From contig JAAZCA010000008.1 in the NCBI GenBank assembly GCA_012513515.1, forward strand, positions 1 to 36,219: a stretch of 36,219 bases of DNA, given 5' to 3'. The stretch is from Myxococcales bacterium (lineage in GTDB: Bacteria > UBA10199 > 2-02-FULL-44-16 > JAAZCA01). A program made the translations under genes and the position numbers. Below are positions 1 to 7,742 of the stretch, in pieces. The notes under the pieces are model-generated. The model did not search any database, had not been told where the DNA came from, and saw only the letters and a list, made by a program, of their open reading frames with translations. The first letter of the stretch is position 1. Each line of letters opens with the position of its first letter.

Positions 1-150
1 AGAAGCTAGAAGCGAGAGGCTAGAAGCTAGAAAAACCTCGCCTGTAGAAATCTCGCTTCTCACTTCTAGATTCTAGCTTCTTGATGTTTTGGTCGATGGT
101 CAATCGTCCATGGTCAAAGTTATTGTTACTGCTAGCTTTTCAGAGGCTCC
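1..150. repeat. Left arm of window-spanning inverted repeat, hairpin-forming
   Basis: The 150 bases match the reverse complement of 36047-36196 with six differences by hand alignment, at 105, 116, 128-130 and 147. The outer 104 bases are identical. The arm is itself a dyad: 1-11 (AGAAGCTAGAA) pairs with 71-81, and 8-17 pairs with 51-60. Its outer part is built from the word GAAGCTA/GAAGCGA and its inner part from a CCATGG / ATGGTCAAT motif. It stops one base before the stop codon of the gene at 152-748. I read it as a copy of a dispersed repeat. It has no recognisable transposase. Confidence 0.85.
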
Positions 151-151
151 A

Positions 152-748
152 CTATTTAAAGGGTTTTTTGGAGGTTGGTATCCCTTTAAGCTCTAAGAGT
201 TCACCGAGTGTGTCGTCCCCTGTAATTATCCATCTTTCATAAATTCTCATGAGGTCGACATCGCTTCTGGCGTTGTTCCAAGGAGCTATGGAGGATATCA
301 CATCGACAAACTGTTCGAACTTTTTTGCCAATTCCAAATATAGATCGGAAAACGCCCCACAATCTTTATGTATTTTAGCCAAGGCCCCGTAGGCCGATTC
401 GCCGATTCCTATGTAGTATGAGATGTCCATCAGGCCGCTATGGATGTTATCCCCGAAGAAACCGGAGACGACAAGCGCTTTATCGCCGACCTGTCTCAGG
501 CATTTTACGCGCATAGCCGATCCGCCTGTTAGGGCCTCTAAAAGCATTATGGAAAGGGGTTTTTCGACGGCGTCATCCCCCTTGAACATCACGAGCCCTT
601 CCGCGTTGTGGAATTCCTGGAGAAGATTGACGATATAAAATTCCACGATGTCATCGGTGTGAACATGCATCTTCTCAAAGGCGTGCCTGACATCTTCGTG
701 CAAGACCTGCGCGAGCTTATCGCCGTGTATTATGGTCGTTTGGCCCAT
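152..748 (-). CDS. Conserved hypothetical protein, 198 aa
   Basis: The product is soluble and of mixed character, with no signal peptide or membrane segment. The start is supported by a GAGGGG ribosome binding site 4-9 bases upstream of the ATG. The C-terminal stretch with LMRIYERWIITGDDTLGELLELKGI resembles the ending (ERW followed by a residue pattern such as TG, L and GI) that I associate with a conserved deltaproteobacterial protein of unknown function. That is recall and not a search. No catalytic motif is evident. It lies downstream of the flippase-like gene on the same strand with a 92-base gap. The inverted-repeat arm lies directly after its stop. Confidence 0.75.
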   Translation of the reverse strand: MGQTTIIHGDKLAQVLHEDVRHAFEKMHVHTDDIVEFYIVNLLQEFHNAEGLVMFKGDDAVEKPLSIMLLEALTGGSAMRVKCLRQVGDKALVVSGFFGDNIHSGLMDISYYIGIGESAYGALAKIHKDCGAFSDLYLELAKKFEQFVDVISSIAPWNNARSDVDLMRIYERWIITGDDTLGELLELKGIPTSKKPFK

Positions 749-840
749 ATCCCCTCACCGGAAGCCCAATTTTGCAATTATCATACCAGAAAAACAGATT
801 TTTATGAATACTTACGGGTAGATACCTCTTTTTGCAGGGT

Positions 841-1890
841 TCAGATATTGCCGTGCATATGGGTGGCCTCTTTCTCCGCGATCTCCTGCGGGAGCTCTAA
901 AGTGGGTTTAAAGAGGTTTTTGGAGACCCTCTTCATTAGGATCGTCCCCACTATCGCCTTTATTACGTAGTTTGTGGCCATCCAGAGGATGGTGATCGCG
1001 AAGAGCATTTCCCTTGGAGATATCCTGCCGCTTTCGAATAGGGGGCTCGTTATATATGGGCTTAGAAGTTCGACCATCGCCGCATTTGTAGTGCCAAGCC
1101 CCCCGGGAGTTATGGGCAGCGTCCCTATCATGAAGACGACCGGAACATTTCCGAGTATTCTGATGATGGGGCATGATACGTCGAAAGTCTGGAGGACGAT
1201 GTACATATAAAATATTATAGCCATGTGTATCGGAGCGCGTGTGATAGCTATTCTCACATAGTCGGATATCCCAGCTTGGCTGAAGATCTGAAATATATCT
1301 CGCTCCTTTATCTTGCGAAGTACGGAGCGTATGAACCCATGGCCATCTATCTTCTTAGGCATCATTTTCCAGAACATCATCCAGATCGCGGCGCCTGAGT
1401 AAGTAATCAGCGCCACTATTTGTATGGTGCGCTTCAGATCGATCCCGCCGATATTGTAGTCTTGCAGGGATGAGCCGATGAATGCCAGCGTTATGATCCA
1501 AAGGAGATCCACGAATACGATGAACAGGAATATTCCCAACGCTCGGAATATAGGGGTGTTGTATTTTCTTCTCAGATAATAGGCGAACGCGGCCTGGCTG
1601 GCCGGATAGTTTACTATCATCACCAGGTATGTGACGCCGCGCCCGAGCAGCAATCCGCCAAGGGTCGCTGCATAACCGAATCTCTTCATGAGATCTTTAA
1701 TGCTCCAGGCGTCGAGGAAATAGAGGAGGAAAAAGTAGATTAGAGAAAAAGAGAGAAAGGCGGGGATGTTCACGTAGGCGAGCGATTCCCAAACTTTTTT
1801 AGGCGGGTACTGCCAAAAGAGGTAGAAGAATATCGCTGCGGCTATCATCCAAGGGACTAAGTGTTTGATATTATGATATATTTTCTTCAT
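841..1890 (-). CDS. Flippase-like integral membrane protein, LPG-synthase TM / UPF0104 family
   Basis: The 349-residue protein has roughly eight hydrophobic segments. The first runs over about residues 12-27, after a short basic N-terminus. Family hallmarks are the central GRGVTYLVMIVNYPASQAAFAYYLRRK block and, near residue 270, the loop TPGGLGTTNAAMVELL, which matches the conserved GGLG-x-x-E/N-A motif of the lysylphosphatidylglycerol synthetase membrane domain (PF03706-like; YbhN and AglD relatives). Members are thought to move or modify lipid-linked substrates. No C-terminal aminoacyl-transferase domain is present, so this is not a full MprF. The SD is weak. A possible promoter lies at 1936-1964. 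Confidence 0.8.
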   Translation of the reverse strand: MKKIYHNIKHLVPWMIAAAIFFYLFWQYPPKKVWESLAYVNIPAFLSFSLIYFFLLYFLDAWSIKDLMKRFGYAATLGGLLLGRGVTYLVMIVNYPASQAAFAYYLRRKYNTPIFRALGIFLFIVFVDLLWIITLAFIGSSLQDYNIGGIDLKRTIQIVALITYSGAAIWMMFWKMMPKKIDGHGFIRSVLRKIKERDIFQIFSQAGISDYVRIAITRAPIHMAIIFYMYIVLQTFDVSCPIIRILGNVPVVFMIGTLPITPGGLGTTNAAMVELLSPYITSPLFESGRISPREMLFAITILWMATNYVIKAIVGTILMKRVSKNLFKPTLELPQEIAEKEATHMHGNI

Positions 1891-1935
1891 GAGAATTTAG
1901 GCAACTTTTCGCTCCAGCGTTCGATAAGAGGCGTG

Positions 1936-1964
1936 AGGGTAGGTAACAACTTCTTTACTGTCAA
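1936..1964 (-). promoter_or_regulatory. Possible sigma70 promoter for the flippase-like gene
   Basis: On the minus strand a perfect TTGACA (1959-1964) is followed after 17 bases by TACCCT (1936-1941), about 45 bases before the start at 1890. The -35 box and the spacing are ideal, but the -10 box matches the consensus at only three of six positions. Confidence 0.3.
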
Positions 1965-1986
1965 TACGCTTTAAGTTTCAGGTATT

Positions 1987-2080
1987 GGCGGGGTAAGGGG
2001 GAAGAGTAGCTCCGCCACCTTTAGTCCCCCATCTCTTTCCCCTATTTCGAGCCCGTGAGATCGAAGGATCTCGCGGGCTC
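1987..2080 (+). ncRNA. Candidate structured RNA between the flippase-like gene and rlmE
   Basis: Three pairings can be drawn. GGCGG (1987-1991) pairs with CCGCC (2012-2016). An 11-bp stem pairs 1996-2006 with 2033-2043. A terminator hairpin with a T tract follows at 2049-2080. The first two stems interlock, so they would form a pseudoknot or exclude each other. No plus-strand gene follows, so this would be a free-standing plus-strand RNA. It matches no RNA family I recognise. The alternative is that it is only the 3' UTR of rlmE on the minus strand. Confidence 0.25.
2049..2080 (+). terminator. Intrinsic terminator hairpin
   Basis: A 14-bp stem with one G-U pair (2049-2062 with 2067-2080) and a GAAG loop is followed on the plus strand by TTTTATTT. 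It abuts the rlmE stop codon at 2083-2085. On the minus strand it lacks a T tract, so it best terminates plus-strand transcription, although no plus-strand gene precedes it. Confidence 0.7.
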
Positions 2081-2082
2081 TT

Positions 2083-2682
2083 TTATTTCTCATTCTTGTA
2101 GCCGATGCAGACTATGTATCTTTCGGATGATGTTTTTCTCGTCGCTTCGGGTACGACCACCCTGACTGTTTTAAAATTCATTTTCAGTTTTTTGACGAAG
2201 CCTTCAAATTCATCGCCGGGAAATATTTTAGCCAAAAAATTCCCATCCTGTTTTAGAAGATGCGCGCATGATTCGAATGCCAGGTTTGCAAGTTCGTACG
2301 ATCTGTATGCGTCGGCAAAGGCCACTCCTGAAATATTAGGGGCCATGTCGCTTACGACCGCGTCCGCTTTGTCACCGCTCTTGGCCAAAATTTCCATGAG
2401 AAGTTTTTTCTCAGCGATGTCGCCGAGGAAAAATGTGCAATTTTTAGGAACCTGGATTTTTAGAGGGAGTATGTCGATGCCCACTACTTTCCCCTTCGGG
2501 CCTACCATCGCGGAGAGTTCCTGCATCCATCCGCCGGGCGCACTTCCCAGCTCGATGACGGTGCCGCCCTTGCGCATCAGGGCGAATCGCTTCTGCAGCT
2601 CGAAAAGCTTGTAGGCGGCACGAGAGGCTTTTCCTTCGCGTTTGGCCTTTTTGTAGAAGTGGTCTTTTCTCTCGTATCCCAT
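2083..2682 (-). CDS. rlmE: 23S rRNA (uridine-2'-O)-methyltransferase RlmE (FtsJ/RrmJ)
   Basis: The product is 199 residues, the normal length for the family. It begins with the YERKDHFYKKAKREG-type leader and SRAAYKL, followed by the SAM-binding loop ELGSAPGGW (residues 44-52). The catalytic tetrad typical of RrmJ is visible as K25, D112 (in SDMAPN), K152 (in LAKIFPG) and E187 (in SSERY). The enzyme methylates the 2'-OH of a uridine in the 23S rRNA A-loop late in 50S assembly. It is transcribed downstream of the small DUF2934 gene but separated from it by a strong terminator at 2711-2734. Confidence 0.95.
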   Translation of the reverse strand: MGYERKDHFYKKAKREGKASRAAYKLFELQKRFALMRKGGTVIELGSAPGGWMQELSAMVGPKGKVVGIDILPLKIQVPKNCTFFLGDIAEKKLLMEILAKSGDKADAVVSDMAPNISGVAFADAYRSYELANLAFESCAHLLKQDGNFLAKIFPGDEFEGFVKKLKMNFKTVRVVVPEATRKTSSERYIVCIGYKNEK

Positions 2683-2710
2683 TTCGATGTTGTTTTCTGA
2701 CCCATACAGA

Positions 2711-2734
2711 AAAGCCCCTCGATCGAGGGGCTTT
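2711..2734 (-). terminator. Rho-independent terminator after the DUF2934 gene
   Basis: A perfect 24-base palindrome (AAAGCCCCTCGA and its complement) is followed on the minus strand by TTTTCTGT. It lies 20 bases past the stop of the 76-residue gene and upstream of rlmE, so it separates the two transcripts. Confidence 0.85.
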
Positions 2735-2753
2735 AAAATAATCGAGTCTTCTT

Positions 2754-2984
2754 TTAGATCCGCTTTATCTCGCTTTTTACCAGTTTTTCGGCAACCAGCC
2801 AGTCGCTGATATGATCTCCAGGCTTGCCGGATCTCTTGAGGTAGATTTCATAGGCCTTTCGCTGGATCATCTCGTTGATCTGTTCAGCGCTGTAAAATTT
2901 GGCCTCTTTTTTCGGCGGCTGTTTTTTTGTTGTTTTGGAAACCGCCTTCTCCCTGTTTTTTTTCAATACCAGTTTCTTCAGCAT
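2754..2984 (-). CDS. Small DUF2934-type protein, 76 aa
   Basis: A very basic N-terminal tail (about residues 1-28, rich in Lys) precedes a compact domain with INEMIQRKAYEIYLKRSGKPGDHISDWLVAEKLV. This matches the recurring A-Y-x-x-Y/W-x-x-x-G-x-P-x-x-x-x-x-D-W-x-x-A-E pattern of DUF2934 proteins, whose function is unknown. A clear GGAGG site stands 7 bases upstream of the ATG. The gene diverges from the glycogen operon across a 238-base region. The basic tail suggests nucleic-acid contact, which is inference. Confidence 0.8.
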   Translation of the reverse strand: MLKKLVLKKNREKAVSKTTKKQPPKKEAKFYSAEQINEMIQRKAYEIYLKRSGKPGDHISDWLVAEKLVKSEIKRI

Positions 2985-3010
2985 AAATACCTCCGTTGGT
3001 TCCCGGATTT

Positions 3011-3033
3011 TATATACCGATATAGGTTATATA
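3011..3033. promoter_or_regulatory. AT-rich dyad in the divergent region before the glycogen operon
   Basis: The sequence TATATACC GATATA GGTTATATA is an imperfect inverted repeat (one extra T in the right arm). It lies 27 bases upstream of the DUF2934 start and 190 bases upstream of the debranching enzyme. It could be an operator or an AT-rich -10 region. A smaller hairpin (CCACGA/TCGTGG, 3179-3197) stands just before the operon's SD. Confidence 0.3.
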
Positions 3034-3222
3034 AACAACAAAAATCTTTTGAAAATACGCCTGAAATGTGGTTTTCTGCAAATTTTTCAGCCGGAATGAA
3101 GGAAATATTTTTACGAGTCGAAAATGCTGCAATTTTGGCCCTATTTTGTTTGCTAATTAGGGGGGGTGAATGTAGATTCCACGATGCTTTCTCGTGGTTT
3201 GCAGACTGAAAGGAGGTATTAG

Positions 3223-5235
3223 GTGGGGGGGAATCTGAATCGTATTTTATCTAACAGAGAGTGGATACTTACGAACGGACTCGGTGGTTATGCGCTAGGT
3301 TTTGGCGATCTGATCAATAAACGAAAATATAATGGCCTGCTGATCTCTTCGGATGCTAAATTCAGAAGAAACCATCTTGTATCCTCGATCGAAGAGAAAG
3401 TTACCTCAGGCGAAGCCTCTTTTTTTCTTGATGCCACCCACTACAGCAATTGCGTTTATCCGAACGGCAATAACCACATACTAAAGAGCTGGCTGAGGCC
3501 CCACTTGTCGGTTTTCTACTCTGCATTGCCGCCCGATCCGAAGGTGCTGATACTGAAAGATGTTATGATGCCGATCGGGGTCAATGCCGTGATAGTAAGA
3601 TATTCGAATATGGGAAGCTCGGACTTATTCCTTACGCTGAGGCCCAAGCTCTCTCTCAGGGACCACCATTTCATTAATTCACCGGGCAGTCTGTCGAATA
3701 CCGGTTTTATCAAAAACTACTCCGAAAATAGGGTTGAAATTCGCAGGGAGGATAATGGAATCGGCGTCAACGTATTCTGGTCGGACGGCGAGGTCGTAGA
3801 TGAACACATAATCTACGGGTCGGTGTACTATCCGACAGAGGCCGCTAGGGGATACGATTCCGTCGAGGATCTCGTTTCACCATTTCGCCTCGAAATTTCA
3901 CTCAAGCGCGGCGAGGAGAGGTATATCATATTTTCGGCGGATGAAGTTGTGGATCCTAAAAAACTCTACAAGGACGCTGTCCAGAGATATGAAAAGATGC
4001 CGATCTCCGAGGACCATCCAAGGAAGGTGAAATCCTCCTCGGTTTCGAGGTTCAAGCATGAGGGGCTTGAATTCAGTCATGCCGATTATTTGAAACTTCT
4101 CGATGCGATATGCCGCGATTTCATAGTTGGTGAGCGCGATGTGATAGCCGGCTATCCATGGTTTGGTCCATGGGGGAGGGATACCCTCATTTCGATGGAA
4201 GGCTTCGGAAGGCTCAAAGGGGGGAACGAACTCGCCAGGAAGATTCTACTTTCATACTGCGATGGAATCAGGGGCGCGATGATACCCAATACGTTTGGGG
4301 AAGGAGGGGAAGGGCTTAACTACGACACAGTTGATGCCCCTCTCTGGTTTGTCCTTCGCGCCTATCAGTTTGCCTCGAAGGAAGAAGTCGTTTTTCAAAA
4401 AGCCGTCCAGATAGTTTTGAACTTTATTTACGACACATCGCTACCATTTTTTATGGACACCGACGGGCTTGTAGAGATCAGGCAAGGGCCTTACGCTATG
4501 ACATGGATGGATGCCAAGGTGTATGGAAACCCGGTAACTCCCAGAAATGGGAAACCGGTTGAGATAAATGCCCTCTGGTATAACGCCCTTTGTTCGCTGA
4601 TCGAGATGATGAAATCGAGATCGATGAAATCTGTTTCCTGCGACGGATATTCCGCTGATGAAGAGGTACTAGTACTTCTCAAAGACAAGATAGCTGCTTC
4701 AATGCAGGGCTTTGTCTGTGGAGATTATCTCGCAGATAGGCTCGAATGCGGAGCGCAAATTTCAGAGATCAGGCCTAACGCAATGATCGCCCTTGGCCTT
4801 CCATTCGATTTCGTCAGCAAGGACGTAATAAAGTCGGCGTGGAAGGTAGCTGGCAGAGAGCTCTTAACGGCTTATGGGTTGAGAAGCCTTTCTCCCGAGC
4901 ATCCCTCTTTCAAGGGGAAATACATAGGAAATCAGAAACAGCGCGACCTTGTATACCATCAGGGTACCGTATGGACCTTCCCTCTCGTTTATTTTGCGAA
5001 GGCGGCGGTGAAGGCCAATGATGGAGATATGAGCGGGGAAGATCTCTGCAGAGAGCTCTCATCGTATGTGTGGCATTTACGCAGGGGGATCATGAAAGGT
5101 GAATTTTCTTCCGTGGCTGAGGTCTGGGACGGTCTTGATCCGTATTTCCCCAAGGGATGCCCGGCTCAGGCTTGGAGCGCTTTTGCACTTTTGGAAATAG
5201 AAGGCATAATGCAGGATTTGGAGTGTTCGAAATGA
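3223..5235 (+). CDS. Glycogen debranching enzyme, GH133-type (GDE_N + amylo-alpha-1,6-glucosidase)
   Basis: The 670-residue enzyme hydrolyses alpha-1,6 branch glucosyl units of glycogen. The N-terminal domain opens with REWILTNGLGGYALG (NGLGGYA at 18-24), diagnostic of the bacterial/archaeal GDE_N family. The C-terminal (alpha/alpha)6 glucosidase domain shows GPWGRDTLISMEGF (D320), PVEINALWYN (E447), and AEVWDG (E633), the conserved acidic positions of the fold. The start is a GTG at 3223, preceded by AAAGGAGGT with good spacing. It is the first gene of a four-gene operon and overlaps the next by ATGA. No signal peptide is seen, so the enzyme is cytoplasmic. Confidence 0.93.
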   Translation: MGGNLNRILSNREWILTNGLGGYALGFGDLINKRKYNGLLISSDAKFRRNHLVSSIEEKVTSGEASFFLDATHYSNCVYPNGNNHILKSWLRPHLSVFYSALPPDPKVLILKDVMMPIGVNAVIVRYSNMGSSDLFLTLRPKLSLRDHHFINSPGSLSNTGFIKNYSENRVEIRREDNGIGVNVFWSDGEVVDEHIIYGSVYYPTEAARGYDSVEDLVSPFRLEISLKRGEERYIIFSADEVVDPKKLYKDAVQRYEKMPISEDHPRKVKSSSVSRFKHEGLEFSHADYLKLLDAICRDFIVGERDVIAGYPWFGPWGRDTLISMEGFGRLKGGNELARKILLSYCDGIRGAMIPNTFGEGGEGLNYDTVDAPLWFVLRAYQFASKEEVVFQKAVQIVLNFIYDTSLPFFMDTDGLVEIRQGPYAMTWMDAKVYGNPVTPRNGKPVEINALWYNALCSLIEMMKSRSMKSVSCDGYSADEEVLVLLKDKIAASMQGFVCGDYLADRLECGAQISEIRPNAMIALGLPFDFVSKDVIKSAWKVAGRELLTAYGLRSLSPEHPSFKGKYIGNQKQRDLVYHQGTVWTFPLVYFAKAAVKANDGDMSGEDLCRELSSYVWHLRRGIMKGEFSSVAEVWDGLDPYFPKGCPAQAWSAFALLEIEGIMQDLECSK

Positions 5236-6530
5236 AAGTTTTAATGATCACGTGGGAATTTCCCCCTTTCATAGCCGGGGGGCTCGGCATGGCGTGTTAT
5301 GGCATCGCCAAATCGCTTCTTTCGGAAGGTGTGGAGATAGACCTGATTTTGCCTACTAAGGAGGAGGTTTACTTCCCTCTTCGCAAGCCTGACGATGCGG
5401 ATCTTCTCCCTCTGGAGTTTCTCGACCCTGCCAGAAAAAAGCAGCTCAAGATCGAAAGCTACGCGAGTCTTTCCGAGAAGCTCAAGCTGGTGGGCGTTTC
5501 TGCCTATCCGGAATCGTATCTCACTCCGGGTTTTGATTTTGAAAGCTTCATAGAGTATGTTTGGAGCATGAACTTCAGGATGGAGCGCTCCGAAGTGGAC
5601 AGGCTGCGAGCCCATCTTCGCGGTGACGAGCCGATATTCCGAAAAGTGCAGGAGCTGGCCTTTCGTGTGCTGAGCCATGTTCAGAAGATGTCTTTCGATG
5701 TGATACATGCCCACGACTGGCTTACATATCCCGCGGGAATAGCAGCTAAGGGACTTACAGGGAAGCCTTTGGTTTCGCATATACACGCGACGGAGTTCGA
5801 CAGGGCAGGAGGGGTTGGCGACGACAGAATACACAATATAGAATATCAGGGTCTGAATGCGGCTGATCGCGTAGTTTCGGTTTCGCAATATACCGCGAGC
5901 ATGATCATGAACCGCTACAGGATCGACAACAGGAAAATCAGAGTCGTAAGGAACGCCTATTCGGTTTCCCAGAATGTCGAGAATGAAAAAAAACGCCTCT
6001 TCAAGGATCCGCTGGTCCTCTTCCTCGGGAGAATAACCCTTCAGAAAGGCCCCGACTATTTTGTAGAAGTCGCCGAGCGCGTTTTGAAGCGATTCCCAAA
6101 GGTTCGGTTCATAATGGCAGGTACCGGAGATATGTTTTCCAGGATGCTGAAGAGAAGCGCGGTCAAAAGGCTTGGCGACCGTTTTCTTTTCTCCGGTTTT
6201 CTAAACAGGGATCAGGTCGAAAGAATTCTCTCGGCCACGGACATGTTCGTCATGCCCTCTGTCTCAGAGCCATTTGGAATAGTTCCGCTGGAGGCGATGG
6301 CTTTTGGTTCGCTTGCAATACTTTCAAAGCAGTCTGGCGTTTCGGAAGTGGTGGAGAACGCCTTCAAGGTGGATTTTTGGGACGTCGATAAGACCGCGGA
6401 TATAATTGTGAGGATGCTCGAAAATCCTAACGAGATGAGAAGAATAGCTATGGCCGGAAAGGAAGAGGTTCTGGCTATCGGTTGGAAAAAGGCGGCGCAG
6501 GAGCTTGTGAGCGTCTATAGGGAATTCTAA
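5232..6530 (+). CDS. Glycogen synthase, short GT-B (GT5/GT4-like)
   Basis: The start at 5232 gives MKVLMITWEFPPFIAGGLG, the N-terminal nucleotide-sugar loop (a K-x-G-G-L variant lacking the Lys). GGAG lies 8 bases upstream and the start overlaps the debranching stop (ATGA). The 432-residue protein has DVIHAHDWLTYPAG and HIHATEFDR in the acceptor domain. The C-terminal donor domain carries FLGRITLQKGPDYF and SVSEPFGIVPLEAM, the E-x7-E signature. It should extend alpha-1,4-glucan from NDP-glucose. It resembles the shorter archaeal and Thermotoga-type synthases more than the roughly 480-residue E. coli GlgA. Donor specificity (ADP or UDP) cannot be read here. Confidence 0.85.
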   Translation: MKVLMITWEFPPFIAGGLGMACYGIAKSLLSEGVEIDLILPTKEEVYFPLRKPDDADLLPLEFLDPARKKQLKIESYASLSEKLKLVGVSAYPESYLTPGFDFESFIEYVWSMNFRMERSEVDRLRAHLRGDEPIFRKVQELAFRVLSHVQKMSFDVIHAHDWLTYPAGIAAKGLTGKPLVSHIHATEFDRAGGVGDDRIHNIEYQGLNAADRVVSVSQYTASMIMNRYRIDNRKIRVVRNAYSVSQNVENEKKRLFKDPLVLFLGRITLQKGPDYFVEVAERVLKRFPKVRFIMAGTGDMFSRMLKRSAVKRLGDRFLFSGFLNRDQVERILSATDMFVMPSVSEPFGIVPLEAMAFGSLAILSKQSGVSEVVENAFKVDFWDVDKTADIIVRMLENPNEMRRIAMAGKEEVLAIGWKKAAQELVSVYREF

Positions 6531-7723
6531 TGCAGCACATAGTATTCTATTTTCAAGTTCATCAGCCCTACAGGCTGAAACACCTCGGGGTTCTGGATAT
6601 AGGGTCCGGCCAGGATGTTTTCGATGAGGAGCTAAACGCCGCCACCGTTCGCAAGGTTGGTGACAAGTGCTATCTTCCTGCAAACAAAGTTCTGGCGGAG
6701 CTTATCGACCGCTACGAAGGTAAATTCAAAGTTTCCTTCTCGATAACGGGAGTTGTGATTGAGCAGTTTAAAAAATACTATCCAGAGGTCCTGGATTCTT
6801 TCAAAGCGCTGGCCAGAACCGGCTGCGTCGAATTTCTTGGCGAGACCTACTATCACTCGTTGGCCTTTCTTTTCGACAAGATGGAATTTATCGATCAAAT
6901 TCGTATGCACAGAAAGCTTATGCAGGATGAATTCGGTTACACCCCCATCGTTTTTAGGAATACGGAGTTGATCTATCAGGATGTTCTTTCCGACCTTATA
7001 TACGAGGAGGCTGGCTTCAAGGTTATACTCGCCGAAGGCGCCGAAAAGATACTCGATTGGAGGTCGCCGCTTTATCCATACAAGACTTACAATGGGAATA
7101 TGTTTCTTCTTTTGAAGTACTACAGCCTTGCTGATGATATCGCCTTCAGGTTTTCAAACAGGGGATGGTCTGAATTTCCGTTGACGGCCGAAAAGTTCGC
7201 CGGTTGGCTTTCCAACGTAGGACTTACGGAAGAAAGCGGAAGAGATCTCTTTGTAAATCTTTTTATGGATTATGAAACCTTCGGAGAACATCAGTGGGAA
7301 GAAACAGGGATTTTCGAGTTTATGAGGCATCTCCCGGAACAGATTTTTAGAAGTCCGCACATGTCATTTGCATGGCCTTCCGATGTGATAGACTGCGTCA
7401 AATATCCCCCTGAAAAACTCTTTTTCAGGCAGCCCGTTTCCTGGGCCGATACCGAGAGGGACCTTTCCGCATGGCTGGAAAATGACTATCAGGAGAATGC
7501 CGCATCCGCACTTTATCGTCTGATGAACGAGATCAAGTCCGGAGGAAGATGGGACCTGATCGAAGAAGCCAGGAAGCTTTCAACTTCAGATCATTTCTAC
7601 TACATGTGCACCAAATATTTTCAGGACGGCGATGTTCACAAGTATTTTTCGCCTTATCAATCTCCGGAACAGGCATATATATTCTACATGAATGCTCTAG
7701 CCAACTTGAGCAACAAACTTTAG
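6530..7723 (+). CDS. GH57 alpha-amylase / glucanotransferase-type enzyme
   Basis: The 397-residue protein has the GH57 signatures: HQPYR at residues 8-12, GETYYHSLAF, FRNTELIYQD with the nucleophile E146, and FMDYETFGEHQ with the acid/base D247. The length fits the short alpha-amylase-like GH57 group. GH57 branching enzymes are longer. No signal peptide is present, so it acts on internal glucan. Its ATG shares the last base of the preceding stop (TAATG), indicating translational coupling. Hydrolase versus 4-alpha-glucanotransferase cannot be decided from sequence alone. Confidence 0.88.
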   Translation: MQHIVFYFQVHQPYRLKHLGVLDIGSGQDVFDEELNAATVRKVGDKCYLPANKVLAELIDRYEGKFKVSFSITGVVIEQFKKYYPEVLDSFKALARTGCVEFLGETYYHSLAFLFDKMEFIDQIRMHRKLMQDEFGYTPIVFRNTELIYQDVLSDLIYEEAGFKVILAEGAEKILDWRSPLYPYKTYNGNMFLLLKYYSLADDIAFRFSNRGWSEFPLTAEKFAGWLSNVGLTEESGRDLFVNLFMDYETFGEHQWEETGIFEFMRHLPEQIFRSPHMSFAWPSDVIDCVKYPPEKLFFRQPVSWADTERDLSAWLENDYQENAASALYRLMNEIKSGGRWDLIEEARKLSTSDHFYYMCTKYFQDGDVHKYFSPYQSPEQAYIFYMNALANLSNKL

Positions 7724-7742
7724 GTTATAGGGAGGATTACAA

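Noticed and set aside
9-81. tRNA or rRNA fragment in the repeat arm
   Set aside because: The dyad lacks cloverleaf geometry, an anticodon or T-loop, and is a simple long hairpin.
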